A program made the translations under genes and the position numbers. The notes below the pieces were generated by a model. That model saw only the letters and a list, made by a program, of their open reading frames with translations. It ran no database searches and had not been told where the DNA came from. This document shows positions 43,378 to 53,142 of a stretch of DNA of 64,000 nt, piece by piece (the first letter of the stretch is position 1; each line of letters starts with the position of its first letter). Location of the stretch: positions 20,802-84,801 of the forward strand of contig NZ_JBIRCY010000033.1 of assembly GCF_044326205.1 (NCBI RefSeq), written 5' to 3'. This stretch comes from Kumtagia sp044326205 (GTDB lineage: Bacteria > Pseudomonadota > Alphaproteobacteria > Rhizobiales > Rhizobiaceae).

Positions 43378-44952
43378 ATGAATTTCGGCAGATTTTTTGA
43401 CGCGACAAGGTTCGTCTTTGCTTGGCGCCGTGCGCTGCCATTGCTTGCCGCGCTGATCTTTTGGATGCCGCAGGCACAGATTGCCCGCGCCGACCAGGGC
43501 ATGGAGATGCGCGTCCGCGATCTCGCGATCAGGCTGGACGCGTATGTGACAAAGGGGATGAAGGATTTCGACAACCCCGGCGCTGCCGTCGGGATCGTTA
43601 CCAGCGACAAGCTGTATTTCCTGAAGGGCTACGGGGTGCGCAAGAAGGGCGGCGAACCGGTCGACACCAAGACCGTGTTCCAGATCGGCTCGACGACAAA
43701 GGCCTTCCTCGCCACCACCATGGCCATCGCAGCCGACCGAGGGAAACTCGACTGGAACGCGCGTATCGTCGATCTCGATGACGCTTTCGAGATGAAGGAT
43801 CCCTGGGTGACGCGCGAATTCCGCGTCTCCGACCTGCTCGCCCAGCACTCCAGCATGCCGCCCTCGGCCAACGATCTGATGGGCATCCTGGGCGTCGAGC
43901 AGGCGGGCATGGTGCGCGCCATGCGTTTCGTCGAGCCGGTGTCGAGTTTCAGGTCGGCCTTCGCCTATACGAATGTGACGCACATGCTGGCGCAGCGCAT
44001 CGTCGCCCGCCAGTTTTCCGCAACCGATTGGGATTCGGTCGTGCGGAAAGAGATTTTCGAGCCGCTCGGCATGCAGAATTCTTCCTTCACCGCGGAAGCG
44101 ATCCAGGCGGCGCCCAATCATACGGAAGGCTACCGCTGGACGCCGCAGGGTTCCGTCGAGGTGCCGTTCACGCCGCTCTTCCCCTACGGGTTCGGGGCGG
44201 CCGGCGCGATCAACTCGACCATCGAGGATCTCGGCCCATGGGTGCGCCTGCATCTTGCAAACGGCAAATTCGAGGGCAGGGAGATCGTCTCGGCGAAAAA
44301 CCTTGCCGTTACCAAGACGCCGCGCACCGGCATGAACGAAACGCTGACCTATGCGATGGGCTGGGTGATCCAGAGCACGCCCAACGGGCGGATCGTCTGG
44401 CACAATGGCGGCACCACTGCCTATGGGGCCTTCATCGGCATGGCGCCCGACAAGGACGTCGGCGTGATCGTGCTGACCAACGAGACCAATGTCGGCCTGC
44501 CCGACGCTCTCGGTGAGTGGATACTTGACCGGCTGCTGGGCAATCCCGAGATCGACCATGTGGCGGAACGGCTGAAGACGGCGCGCGCCGGCTATCAGCA
44601 GGAAGAAAAGGTCGGCAGCCCGCCGGCGGTGCGCCAGCCAGCGACGGTGCTGGCGCCGCTCGCCGGCGACTACGTCAACGACAGTTTCGGCCATGCGAAG
44701 GTCAGCGAGGACGGGGCAGGGCTGTCGGTCGGGATCCTGGCCACCGGCGCGAAACTGAAACTCGCGGACCAGGGCGGGCAGGCCTTTGCCATCACACTCG
44801 TGCCGGAAGGCCGATTCCAGGGCATCGCCGAAAACCTCGGCCCGACGCCGATCGGGATTGCTCAGTTCGAAGTCGACCAGAGCGGCGGGATCGGTGGGTT
44901 CACCTTTATTTCAGGGGACAACGGGCAAAAATATCCGTTCATGCGGAAGTAG
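43378..44952 (+). CDS. serine hydrolase, beta-lactamase/PBP family (class C-like)
   Basis: 524 residues with an N-terminal signal anchor (LPLLAALIFWMPQAQIARA, cleavage likely near residue 38). Catalytic motifs: S105-T-T-K108 in FQIGSTTKAFL, Y197-T-N199 in FAYTNVTHM, and HNGG in WHNGGTTAYG replacing the KTG box. This is the pattern of esterase/DD-peptidase-like members of the family rather than true beta-lactamases. A C-terminal lipocalin-like beta domain follows from about 420. The ATG at 43378 has GAGAGGG upstream and directly precedes the signal peptide. Substrate unknown; periplasmic. Confidence 0.88.
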   Translation: MNFGRFFDATRFVFAWRRALPLLAALIFWMPQAQIARADQGMEMRVRDLAIRLDAYVTKGMKDFDNPGAAVGIVTSDKLYFLKGYGVRKKGGEPVDTKTVFQIGSTTKAFLATTMAIAADRGKLDWNARIVDLDDAFEMKDPWVTREFRVSDLLAQHSSMPPSANDLMGILGVEQAGMVRAMRFVEPVSSFRSAFAYTNVTHMLAQRIVARQFSATDWDSVVRKEIFEPLGMQNSSFTAEAIQAAPNHTEGYRWTPQGSVEVPFTPLFPYGFGAAGAINSTIEDLGPWVRLHLANGKFEGREIVSAKNLAVTKTPRTGMNETLTYAMGWVIQSTPNGRIVWHNGGTTAYGAFIGMAPDKDVGVIVLTNETNVGLPDALGEWILDRLLGNPEIDHVAERLKTARAGYQQEEKVGSPPAVRQPATVLAPLAGDYVNDSFGHAKVSEDGAGLSVGILATGAKLKLADQGGQAFAITLVPEGRFQGIAENLGPTPIGIAQFEVDQSGGIGGFTFISGDNGQKYPFMRK

Positions 44953-45007
44953 GCGCGAGATCGGGAAACGTATTGACAACGTGGATACGGAGCACCAGAT
45001 TGGCACT

Positions 45008-45346
45008 ATGACAATGGCTCGCTCTCCTTCTTCCGCCAAGTCGGCAGCAGCTGTGCCGGTTGCCGAGCCACGTTCGCCAGCGGAGGCCAAGGGCAGCATC
45101 AACCTGCGCATCGAGACGCAGACCCGGCAACTCATCGACGATGCGGCGGCAGTGCTTGGCAAGACGCGCACCGAATTCATGATCGACAGCGCCCGCAACG
45201 TTGCGATCGATGTGCTCCTCGATCAGCGCCTCTTCGCGCTCGACCCGGGGCGGCATGAGGCTTTCATGCAGGCGCTCGACAATCCTCCCGCACCGGGGCC
45301 GAAGTTGCGTGCGCTGCTCAGCCGCGTGCCAGCTTGGGAGCGGTGA
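45008..45346 (+). CDS. DUF1778 ribbon-helix-helix antitoxin (TacA-like), module 2
   Basis: 112 residues. A Ser/Ala-rich leader of about 28 residues precedes the DNA-binding part INLRIETQTRQLIDDAAAVLGKTRTEFMIDSARNVAIDVLL; the C-terminus wraps the toxin (LDPGRHEAFMQALDNPPAPGPKLRALLSR). TTGACA at 44973, with a weak -10 after 17 bases, may be its promoter. The toxin gene start overlaps its end. The leader is longer than in module 1. Confidence 0.85.
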   Translation: MTMARSPSSAKSAAAVPVAEPRSPAEAKGSINLRIETQTRQLIDDAAAVLGKTRTEFMIDSARNVAIDVLLDQRLFALDPGRHEAFMQALDNPPAPGPKLRALLSRVPAWER

Positions 45347-45858
45347 CGCCAGAAGGTGACAAGACGAAGCTATCGGCGCCTGTTCCGCTGACCTCGGAAC
45401 ATGATTTGTCCGGCTTCGATTGTGGTCAGCCGGTGCTGGACGATTGGCTGAAGAGCCGCGCATTGAAAAACGAGAGCAGGTTTTCGCGCACCTATGTCGT
45501 CTGCGAAGGAAAACGGGTCGTTGCTTATTTCTGCATTTCCGCCGGCGCGGTCGAGCGGGCGGCTGCTCCCGGAAAGATACGACGCAATGCTCCCGACACG
45601 ATCCCCGTGTCGGTGATCGGGCGCCTGGCTGTAAGCCGAGGTCATGCTGGACGCGGGCTGGGAGCCGACATCCTGTCGGATGCGCTCCGCCGCATCGCGG
45701 CAGCGTCGCAGGCCATAGGCATTGGCGCCGTGCTTATTCAGGCAAAGGACGAGCGGGCGAAGCGCTTCTATATGGCCTGTGCGGAATTCATCGAATATCC
45801 GGCGGACCGCCGCACGCTTTTTCTGCCCATCGAAACGGTGGTCGCGGGATTTGGCTGA
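45343..45858 (+). CDS. GNAT acetyltransferase toxin (TacT-like), module 2
   Basis: About 171 residues, same family as module 1: LTSEHDLSGFDCGQPVLDDWLKSRAL at the N-terminus and motif A in VIGRLAVSRGHAGRGLGADILSDAL. The GTG at 45343 overlaps the antitoxin stop (GTGA); a TTG at 45334 in the same frame is the alternative. It resembles the toxin at 26576 only at family level, so the two modules are not a recent duplication. Predicted to acetylate charged tRNA. Confidence 0.84.
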   Translation: MTPEGDKTKLSAPVPLTSEHDLSGFDCGQPVLDDWLKSRALKNESRFSRTYVVCEGKRVVAYFCISAGAVERAAAPGKIRRNAPDTIPVSVIGRLAVSRGHAGRGLGADILSDALRRIAAASQAIGIGAVLIQAKDERAKRFYMACAEFIEYPADRRTLFLPIETVVAGFG

Positions 45859-46033
45859 GCAGAGATAGCTGCGGCACGGGGCAATCGCATCGGCAGCAAG
45901 TCGCCATCGATGCCCGTGTCTATTTTGCGACAGCGCTTGGCGCTACCGGGCCGTTTCGGGCACGGGGCTTGGCTACGATTTGGGCAAGAGGCCGCGCCGG
46001 AAGCGGCCGGAACGGATTCAGGGAAGAGCGATC

Positions 46034-47608
46034 ATGAGCGAGCACGCGCCAGTCGATCAGGAAGCGTCGAACGCGAGGCGGGGCAGGGGTGCTTCCGGTG
46101 GCGCGGCTGCGCGCCGCGCGGCGCGCAGCGGTGGAGGTCCCGGCACGCAGCTTACCTACATCAAGCGGAAAATCCCGCTCTACGAGGTGCTCGGCGAGGA
46201 AGGCATTTCACTGATCGAGGCCAATGCCGACACGGTGCTGGAAGAGATCGGCATCATCTTTCGGGATGATCCGGAAGCGCTGGCGATGTGGAAGGAGGCC
46301 GGCGCCGACGTCAGGGGCGAGCGGGTGCATTTCCCGAAGGGCCTGCCGCGCTCGCTGCTGAAGACTGCGCCGTCGCTCTATACGCAGCATGCGCGCAACC
46401 CGGCGCGCTCGGTCGAGATCGGCGGCAAGGGCACGGTGTTCGCGCCGGTCTATGGCCCGCCCTTCGTGCGCGATCTCGACGGCAACCGCCGCTACGCCAC
46501 CATCGAGGATTTCCGCAATTTCGTGAAACTCGCCTATATGGCGCCGTCGATCCACCATTCGGGCGGCACGGTGTGCGAACCGGTCGACGTGCCGGTGAAC
46601 AAGCGCCACCTCGACATGGTGTATTCGCACATAAAATATTCCGACAAGCCGTTCATGGGCTCGGTTACCGCGCCGGAGCGAGCCGAGGACACGGTGGCGA
46701 TGGCCAAGATCGTGTTCGGCGACGATTTCGTCGAGAACAACACGGTGCTGACGTCGCTCATCAACGCCAACTCGCCGATGGTGTTCGACGAGACGATGCT
46801 GGGAGCGCTGAAAGTCTATGCGCGCCACAATCAGGCCTGCATCGTCACGCCGTTCATTCTGGCCGGTGCGATGAGCCCGGTGACGGTCGCTGGCACGCTG
46901 ACGCAGGTGCTTGCGGAAGTACTGGCGGGCGCCGCGCTGACGCAGTTGGTGCGCCCCGGCGCGCCGGTGCTGTTCGGCACTTTTGCCTCCTCGATCTCCA
47001 TGCAGTCGGGCGCACCGACTTTTGGCACACCGGAGCCGTCGCTCGTCTCCTATGGCGCGGCGCAACTGGCACGGCGGCTCGGCCTACCGTTCCGTACCGG
47101 CGGGTCGCTCTGCGCCTCCAAGATCCCCGACGCACAGGCGGCCTATGAGAGCGCCAACACGCTGAACTCGACCATTTTGGCCGGCACCAACTTCGTGCTG
47201 CATGCGGCGGGATGGCTCGAGGGCGGGCTCGCCTCCTGCTACGAAAAGTTCATGATGGACATCGACCAACTCGGAATGCAGCAGAAGTTCGCCGAGGGTG
47301 TCGACCTCTCGGAAAACGGCCAGGCGATGGACGCTATCCGCCAGGTCGGGCCGGGCAGCCACTATCTCGGCTGCGACCACACCCAGGCGAATTTCCAGAC
47401 GGCCTTCTACCGCTCGACGATCGCCGACAACAATTCCTACGAGCAGTGGCTGGCGGAAGGCGAGAAGAGCGCCTCGCAGCGCGCCAACGAACTGGCGCGA
47501 CGCTGGCTGGAAAGCTACGAGGCGCCGCATCTCGACCCGGCCATCGACGAGGCGCTGGTCGACTTCGTGACGCAGAAGAAGAACTCGATGCCCGACGCCT
47601 TCACGTGA
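46034..47608 (+). CDS. MttB superfamily (trimethylamine methyltransferase family) protein
   Basis: 524 residues. From about residue 35 the chain follows the MttB TIM-barrel: IKRKIPLYEVLGEEGISLIEANADTVLEEIGI, the FVKLAYMAPSIHHSGGTVCEPVD region and GSLCASKIPDAQAAYESANTL. It transfers a methyl group from a quaternary or tertiary amine to a corrinoid protein. The frame has no internal amber codon, so it is the non-pyrrolysine type represented by the glycine betaine and proline betaine enzymes. The first 30 residues are Arg/Gly/Ala-rich and basic. A GGAAGAG box precedes the ATG at 46034; an open frame back to 45980 is less likely. It stands alone. Confidence 0.9.
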   Translation: MSEHAPVDQEASNARRGRGASGGAAARRAARSGGGPGTQLTYIKRKIPLYEVLGEEGISLIEANADTVLEEIGIIFRDDPEALAMWKEAGADVRGERVHFPKGLPRSLLKTAPSLYTQHARNPARSVEIGGKGTVFAPVYGPPFVRDLDGNRRYATIEDFRNFVKLAYMAPSIHHSGGTVCEPVDVPVNKRHLDMVYSHIKYSDKPFMGSVTAPERAEDTVAMAKIVFGDDFVENNTVLTSLINANSPMVFDETMLGALKVYARHNQACIVTPFILAGAMSPVTVAGTLTQVLAEVLAGAALTQLVRPGAPVLFGTFASSISMQSGAPTFGTPEPSLVSYGAAQLARRLGLPFRTGGSLCASKIPDAQAAYESANTLNSTILAGTNFVLHAAGWLEGGLASCYEKFMMDIDQLGMQQKFAEGVDLSENGQAMDAIRQVGPGSHYLGCDHTQANFQTAFYRSTIADNNSYEQWLAEGEKSASQRANELARRWLESYEAPHLDPAIDEALVDFVTQKKNSMPDAFT

Positions 47609-47758
47609 AGGGAGCCCGATACAGGCCGGGCTAAAGTGGCCGACATCATTCACAAGGAAGTCTGGCGCAGCGCCTTCAAGAGCTGAGCCGGGCAGCCCGA
47701 AAATGTGCTGAAGAGCAGACGGCTTGCGCCGACCGGCCACTTCGCCAACATCTGCGAT

Positions 47759-49054
47759 TCAGATCACGACGAAATCGGCGTTGGTCAGCGAAAGCCCGGC
47801 CACAAGCCTGGCGAAGGCGATGCCGGGTGCGCCTGCTCCATTGCCGTGGGCGTCGTAATAGAGTTCTCCGTCGTCCGTATCGTAGATGATACGGTCACTG
47901 GAGTCGGCGGCCAGGCCCGTCGCATTCGCCCGAAAGGCAGCCGCGGCGAGCGTGCCGGTCGCCGTGAGCGCAGCGAAGACCGCATTGTCGAGCTGAATGG
48001 TATCGGCGGCGACGCTGAAGTCGGTGATGGTGTCGATGTTGGTGGCGCCGTTTGGCGCGGTGTTGAAGATGAAGAGGTCAGCGCCGCTGCCGCCGGTCAG
48101 GAAGTCGATGCCGGCATAACCCTTGATGGCGTCGTTGCCGGCGCCGCCGTTGATGGCGTTGTTTGCGCTGCTGCCATTGAGAATGTCATTGTAGTTCGAG
48201 CCGGACAGGTTCTCGATCGAATTGAAGGTGTCGCCCTTGGCGTCGCCGGCGTTGATTGACGGGTTTGAAAGGCTGACAACGACGGCCTTGGTCGCCGAGG
48301 CGTAGGAAGCGCGGTCCGAGCCGCTGCCGCCCGACAGATAGTCGGCGTCGGCGCCTCCCATCAGCGTGTCGTCGCCGTCCTCGCCGAACAGTTTTGTGTT
48401 GCCGGCGCCAGAATAGAGGCGGTCCTTGCCGGCGCCGGCGATCACGTTGCCCTGCACGGTACCTTGGCGTCCGTCATAGAGATCGTCGCCGCCGCCGAGA
48501 AACACATTGCCGATCATTTTCCCGGTATTGGTTATGAGGTCCCTGCCGTCCGCCGCGCTCTCCGCGTTGAAGGATGCGCTTCCCCTGATGATCCCACTGT
48601 TGCGAACGACGAAAGTTTCGCTCGATTCGGAGGATCGAAATATTCCGGACCCGCCGACGTCTATCGTTCCGGTGTTGACGATGCTGGTGCTGTCGAGGCT
48701 CTGGCTTTCCAGACTGACCCCAGCACCGGCGGCAGTAATCAGCCCGTCGTTGCGGACGAAAGAATTCGACGACACGATGGCCACGGCGCTGGCTTCGAGC
48801 GAATGGACCTCGCCGCCGGATTTGACGGAGACTGTGTTGTTTTCGCCGTCCAGTTCTCCAAGCAGGATAGCGACTTGGCCGATAGAGATGACGGTGCCGT
48901 AGACAATCGCTTCATGATCGCTTCCTTGCCCCCAGATCGTGAAACTGGCCTTCGAGGCGATGGTGACGTCGCTGGCGACGAAGACATCGTCGGTCGTTCC
49001 GAGCGGGGCGACCGTCGCGTCCTGGCTGGTGGAAAGCGGAATCTGCCATGCCAT
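47759..49054 (-). CDS. RTX protein with right-handed beta-helix N-terminus (431 residues)
   Basis: Starts MAWQIPLSTSQDA and is homologous throughout to the protein at 53143. Residues 1-200 hold NTG-type repeats (STSIVNTGTIDVGG, FVVRNSGIIRGS, LITNTGKMIGN) characteristic of a parallel beta-helix, followed by LYDGRQGTVQGNVIAG, nonapeptides (GEDGDDTLMGGADADYLSGGSG), the ATKAVVVSLSNPSINAGDAKGDTFNSIENL unit and the C-terminal secretion domain ending NADFVVI. A GGGAGGA box precedes the ATG at 49054; the frame is open to 49153. Confidence 0.86.
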   Translation of the reverse strand: MAWQIPLSTSQDATVAPLGTTDDVFVASDVTIASKASFTIWGQGSDHEAIVYGTVISIGQVAILLGELDGENNTVSVKSGGEVHSLEASAVAIVSSNSFVRNDGLITAAGAGVSLESQSLDSTSIVNTGTIDVGGSGIFRSSESSETFVVRNSGIIRGSASFNAESAADGRDLITNTGKMIGNVFLGGGDDLYDGRQGTVQGNVIAGAGKDRLYSGAGNTKLFGEDGDDTLMGGADADYLSGGSGSDRASYASATKAVVVSLSNPSINAGDAKGDTFNSIENLSGSNYNDILNGSSANNAINGGAGNDAIKGYAGIDFLTGGSGADLFIFNTAPNGATNIDTITDFSVAADTIQLDNAVFAALTATGTLAAAAFRANATGLAADSSDRIIYDTDDGELYYDAHGNGAGAPGIAFARLVAGLSLTNADFVVI

Positions 49055-49212
49055 GAGCGTCCTCCCTTGCCCCTTGGTTTGGGCCATGTGATTTCGCGGC
49101 GGAAAGAATAGGCGGTGCGCCGGAACAACGGAAGATTGCGCCGAGAAGCCCAAAAAGGCGAGCCGTGCGGCACCCCCGGTCCCAAATTCTTGCCCGGCGG
49201 AACGGGCGTTTG

Positions 49213-50799
49213 TCAGATCACCACGAAATCCGCGTTGGTCAGCGCCAGCCCGATGCCGATCTTTGCGAACAGGATGCCACCGCCGGCTCCGCTGCCATCG
49301 GCGTCGTAGTAGAGTTCGCCAGTATCGGTCTCGTAAATGATGCGATCACTGGCGTCTCCAGCGAGCCCAGTCGTGTTGGCCCGGAAGGCGGCCGCAGGAA
49401 GTGTGCCCGTCGTGGTCAGCGCCGTGAAGACGGCGTCGTCGAGTTGGATCGTGTCGGCAGAGATGGAATAGTCGGTGATGGTATCGACATTAGTCGAGCC
49501 ATTGAGCGCCGTGTTGAAGATGAAGGTGTCGGCGCCAGTGTAGCCGGTCAGCGTGTCGTTGCCGGCGTAACCCTTGATAGCGTCGTTGCCGTCGCCGCCA
49601 TTGATGGCGTTTGTCGCCGAATTGCCGTTGAGCGCGTCGCTGAAATGCGACCCGGTAAGGTTTTCGATCGAATTGAAGGTGTCGCCCTCGGCGTCGCCCG
49701 AATTTATCGCCGGGTTCGCCAGGCTGACGATCACGGCCTTTGTGGCGGACGTGTAGGAGGCGCGGTCGCTGCCGTTGCCGCCGCTGAGATAGTCGGCGCC
49801 TGCGTCGCCCCTCAGCGTGTCGTTGCCGTCCTCGCCAGACAGCCGGTCGTTGCCGGCGCCGCCAAAAAGCCGGTCGATCCCGCTGGCACCCAGCAGAATG
49901 TCGTTGCCGTCCTCGCCATAACCGTAGTTGCTTCCCTCGCCGACACGAAGCTCGTCGTTGCCGCTGCCGCCGTAAATCTTGTCGGCATCGACGCCGCCGT
50001 CGACCCGGTCGTTGCCGGCGCCGCCGCGCAGCGTGCCGCCGCCATCCCTGCCGAAGATGAAATCGTCACCGCCGGCGCCATCGATCAAGTCGAGCCCGGT
50101 TCCGCCATCGAAGAAGTTGGCGTTGTCGTCGCCGATGAGTGTATCGGCAAACGCAGAACCGACGACGTTTTCGATCGACGAGAAGCGATCGCCCGCCGCA
50201 TGGCCTCCGCTCGCGGCGCCGGTCGCCAGATTGACCGTCACGCCAAGGTCGGACGTGGAGTAGTCGGCGGTGTCGGCGCCCTCTCCGCCGAACAGCCTGT
50301 CGGCTCCTTTGCCGCCCTGCAGCCTGTCGTCCAGAAAACTGCCGCGCAGCGTGTCGTTGCCGACATTGCCGATGAGCACAAGGCTTGCGCTCGAACCCTG
50401 CATGACCCGGCCCATGAGCGTGTCGGGCGTCAGCATCGCGAACGATTCCAGGGTGACACCGCCCCGCGTCGCCCAGAGACCGTCCAGCGAGAACGCGATG
50501 CTGGCCCTTAGCGTCGTGCCGCCGCCGCCGACGTCGTCGGTGCGCCAACACTCCACGGCGCTGACGGTGCCGCGCAGGTCCTCGACACCGGTCAGCTCGA
50601 TTCCTTTGCCCGTGGCAATGAAGAGCTGCCTCTCCGAATTGTCGACCGCACCGTTCACATAGCGATTGAAGTAAAATCGCCCCAGGGTGCCCCCATATTC
50701 GCTTGCGACATTGTCGACGGAATAGGGCGCGGTGCTGGCAAAGATGCTGTTGGTGTCGACGCCGCCGGGGTCGGCCACGGTAATTGTCACGGTGGTCAT
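49213..50799 (-). CDS. RTX-type calcium-binding secreted protein (528 residues)
   Basis: N-terminal 150 residues form a unique domain (YSVDNVASEYGGTLGRFYFNRYVNG) probably defining its ligand or activity. Then come dense nonapeptides (GGKGADRLFGGEGADTA, GGTGLDLIDGAGGDDF, GGAGNDRLSGEDGNDTL) with two of the VSLANP..GDTFNSIEN-type units. It ends in the secretion domain NADFVVI. A GGAGG box lies 5-6 bases before the ATG at 50799. This is the classic RTX beta-roll of the group, with the most canonical GGxGxDxLx repeats. Confidence 0.88.
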   Translation of the reverse strand: MTTVTITVADPGGVDTNSIFASTAPYSVDNVASEYGGTLGRFYFNRYVNGAVDNSERQLFIATGKGIELTGVEDLRGTVSAVECWRTDDVGGGGTTLRASIAFSLDGLWATRGGVTLESFAMLTPDTLMGRVMQGSSASLVLIGNVGNDTLRGSFLDDRLQGGKGADRLFGGEGADTADYSTSDLGVTVNLATGAASGGHAAGDRFSSIENVVGSAFADTLIGDDNANFFDGGTGLDLIDGAGGDDFIFGRDGGGTLRGGAGNDRVDGGVDADKIYGGSGNDELRVGEGSNYGYGEDGNDILLGASGIDRLFGGAGNDRLSGEDGNDTLRGDAGADYLSGGNGSDRASYTSATKAVIVSLANPAINSGDAEGDTFNSIENLTGSHFSDALNGNSATNAINGGDGNDAIKGYAGNDTLTGYTGADTFIFNTALNGSTNVDTITDYSISADTIQLDDAVFTALTTTGTLPAAAFRANTTGLAGDASDRIIYETDTGELYYDADGSGAGGGILFAKIGIGLALTNADFVVI

Positions 50800-50995
50800 C
50801 GCATACCTCCAAAATAACCTCGGTTGAGACCCCCCTAGTGCAGTCGATTACCTCGTTCGCCATGGCGGGCAGCGCCCAGCATCTCAATCACGGAAGACGA
50901 GGTCGGCATCTGCCGTGCATACAAGAGCGTCGCCGTGTCGGGCATGCGGTCTGCGGAATACGGTCAGTTGGCTCGGCGCCACAGCCTTGTCACAT

Positions 50996-52918
50996 TCATA
51001 CCACCTCGAAATCCGCATTGGTCAGCGCCAGCCCCATGCCGATCTTTGCAAACAGGATGCCGCCGCCCGAACCGCTGCCATTGGCATCGTAATAGAGTTC
51101 GCCGGTGTCACGCTCGTAGATGATGTGGTCGTTGGAGTCCTGCGCTAGGCCGGTGGTGTTGTTCCGGAAATAGCCGGAGAGCAGGACGCCCGTGCTCAAC
51201 GCCGCGAAGATCGCGTCTGACAGAAGGAACCGGTCGTCGGTGACGTTGAAATCAACGACGGTGTCGACATTCGAGGCGCCGAGTTTTGTGTTGAAGACGA
51301 AGGTGTCGGCGCCGCCCAGCCCGCTCAACGTATCGTTACCCTCCCGACCCTCGAGCCGGTTGTTGCCGGCGTTGCCGGTGATCTGCTGGGCGAAAGCATT
51401 GCCGGCGAGGTCGATGTTCGACGTGCCGGTCGAGCCGTTGGTGGTCATGATCTCGATGCCGACGCCGGCGTTGAGCCGGTAGTCGACCGCGGAAGCGACC
51501 CGGTCGGCGTTGCCCTGGCCGGCGCCTTCGATGATGACGTCGCCGGCATTGTAGATCCGGTAGGTGTCGTTGCCGCCAAGTCCCTGCATGGTGTCGGCGG
51601 CGCCTTTGCCGCCGTCGTTGAGGACGTTGGCCCCGGCATTGCCGATGATCGTCTGCTCAAGCGTGTTGCCAGTCAGGTCGATGGATGAAGTGCCTGTCGA
51701 GCCGTTGGTGGTCAGCAATTCGATGCAGGCCTTTGCGCCCAGCACATAGTCCACCGCCGCCATGACGCGATCGGCTGCGCCTTGCGTCGAGGCTTCGACG
51801 ATGACGTCGCCCGAATTATAGACTCTGTAGATGTCGTTGCCGCCGAGGCCCATCATGGTGTCGGCCGCGCCCTTGCCGCCGTCGCTGATGACATTGGCTG
51901 CCGCGTTGCCGGTCAGCTCGTCTGCGAACTTGCTGCCGGCGACGTTTTCGATGACCGTGGTGAAGGTAAGCCCGACATTGCTTTCCCATTCATAGGCCGG
52001 CGCGCTTGGGTTGTTCATCGCATTGGTGATGAAGCTCGCGAACTGGGCTCCAAACTGCTCTATGAGGTCGGCGGTCTGGTCGGCGACGCTGTAGTAGGCG
52101 ACGTCGGAATAGGCTCCCGGCCGAAGGTCTACCTTCGAGCCGCGGCTCAGCGCCGAAAGATCGATCGTGTCGATGCCGCCGGCGTCATAGATCGCCTGTC
52201 TTCCGTTCATGCTGGTGTCGGTGAAGGCATAGGTGGTGTTGCCCGTCGCGGTCGTCTTGTCGGCGCCGTAGTGGGCCTGGATGGCGGCGATATCGAGCAC
52301 CATGGGCGTGAAGTCGGCGGTGCTGTCGTAGCTGACGAAGATACTGCCGCCGCCGCCTGACCATGTGTAGAAATAGTCCTGATGGGTGTAGCTCATCACC
52401 GTATAGGTGGTGCTGTCGTAGCCGGCCGGCAGGGTAGGCGCCTCGAACGGATGCTTGAGGCCAAGGGCGTGGCCCGCTTCATGGAGCAGCAATTCGAAGT
52501 TTGACGTGCCGCACGCGAACGATGTGCCCTTGAGCGTTTCGTCGATCCAGATGTCGCCATGCACCGGAACTTCCGGCCCGACCGGCGGCCCATAGCCATA
52601 TCCGGTAAAATTGCCGCCTTGCAGGCCGGAGACGTCGGTGAACGCTATCCTGACGTTGCCGGGGTTGGCATCCGAGACCTCGGTGATCGACGGCGCGATG
52701 TAGGAATCCCAGAGGGCCATCGCTGTGCCGAAGTCGGTCGCCTGTGTGGCGTCGAGCGTGCCGTACTGCGGATTGACCGGCTCGCCCTTGCCGTAGCCCG
52801 CCTGCCAGACTGCTCCTGCTCCCGGGATTGAATAGGTGATGTCGCCGGCCCACTTCGCGTTGCTTGGGTCGACAAGACCCGCTCGCGCCTCGGCCGTCGT
52901 CACGTTGGTTGTGGTCAT
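50996..52918 (-). CDS. serralysin-like metalloprotease with RTX C-terminus
   Basis: 640 residues, peptidase family M10B. The zinc motif HEAGHALGLKHP supplies H146, E147, H150 and H156, and the Met-turn is M175-S-Y177. After the catalytic domain (to about 235) comes a calcium-binding region, then two copies of the 92-residue module (YRVYNSGDVIVEASTQG.. and YRIYNAGDVIIEGAGQG..) also found in the RTX proteins at 32662 and 39274, and the secretion domain ending NADFEVV. A GAGGAAA box precedes the ATG at 52918. It is secreted and should be an extracellular endopeptidase. No Pro-rich propeptide or inhibitor gene is visible nearby. Confidence 0.93.
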   Translation of the reverse strand: MTTTNVTTAEARAGLVDPSNAKWAGDITYSIPGAGAVWQAGYGKGEPVNPQYGTLDATQATDFGTAMALWDSYIAPSITEVSDANPGNVRIAFTDVSGLQGGNFTGYGYGPPVGPEVPVHGDIWIDETLKGTSFACGTSNFELLLHEAGHALGLKHPFEAPTLPAGYDSTTYTVMSYTHQDYFYTWSGGGGSIFVSYDSTADFTPMVLDIAAIQAHYGADKTTATGNTTYAFTDTSMNGRQAIYDAGGIDTIDLSALSRGSKVDLRPGAYSDVAYYSVADQTADLIEQFGAQFASFITNAMNNPSAPAYEWESNVGLTFTTVIENVAGSKFADELTGNAAANVISDGGKGAADTMMGLGGNDIYRVYNSGDVIVEASTQGAADRVMAAVDYVLGAKACIELLTTNGSTGTSSIDLTGNTLEQTIIGNAGANVLNDGGKGAADTMQGLGGNDTYRIYNAGDVIIEGAGQGNADRVASAVDYRLNAGVGIEIMTTNGSTGTSNIDLAGNAFAQQITGNAGNNRLEGREGNDTLSGLGGADTFVFNTKLGASNVDTVVDFNVTDDRFLLSDAIFAALSTGVLLSGYFRNNTTGLAQDSNDHIIYERDTGELYYDANGSGSGGGILFAKIGMGLALTNADFEVV

Positions 52919-53142
52919 GAATTTCCTCGCGCAGAAGTCCTGGCCCGCCGACAACTATGCCGGGTGCAGGCGATTGTCCATGACGAATACAATCAGGAAT
53001 ATTTGCCAGATGCATCTCCGGTTGAATAAATCAACCGGCAGCTTGTCAAAGCCATGCAAAACAAGCGGTTTTGCAACTAAAGCATGTGGCTTCCGGGATC
53101 TCGCCCAGATATCCCTATCCAAGGGTCTTTACGGAAGACGAT

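Noticed and set aside
46034..47608. Pyrrolysine-type MttB with an in-frame amber codon.
   Set aside because: The frame is continuous over 524 codons, no pyl biosynthesis genes or tRNA-Pyl are present, and none of the three odd tRNAs has a CUA anticodon.
47612..47633. Hairpin AGCCCG..CGGGCT after the MttB gene as a terminator.
   Set aside because: Only six base pairs and no T-tract on either strand.
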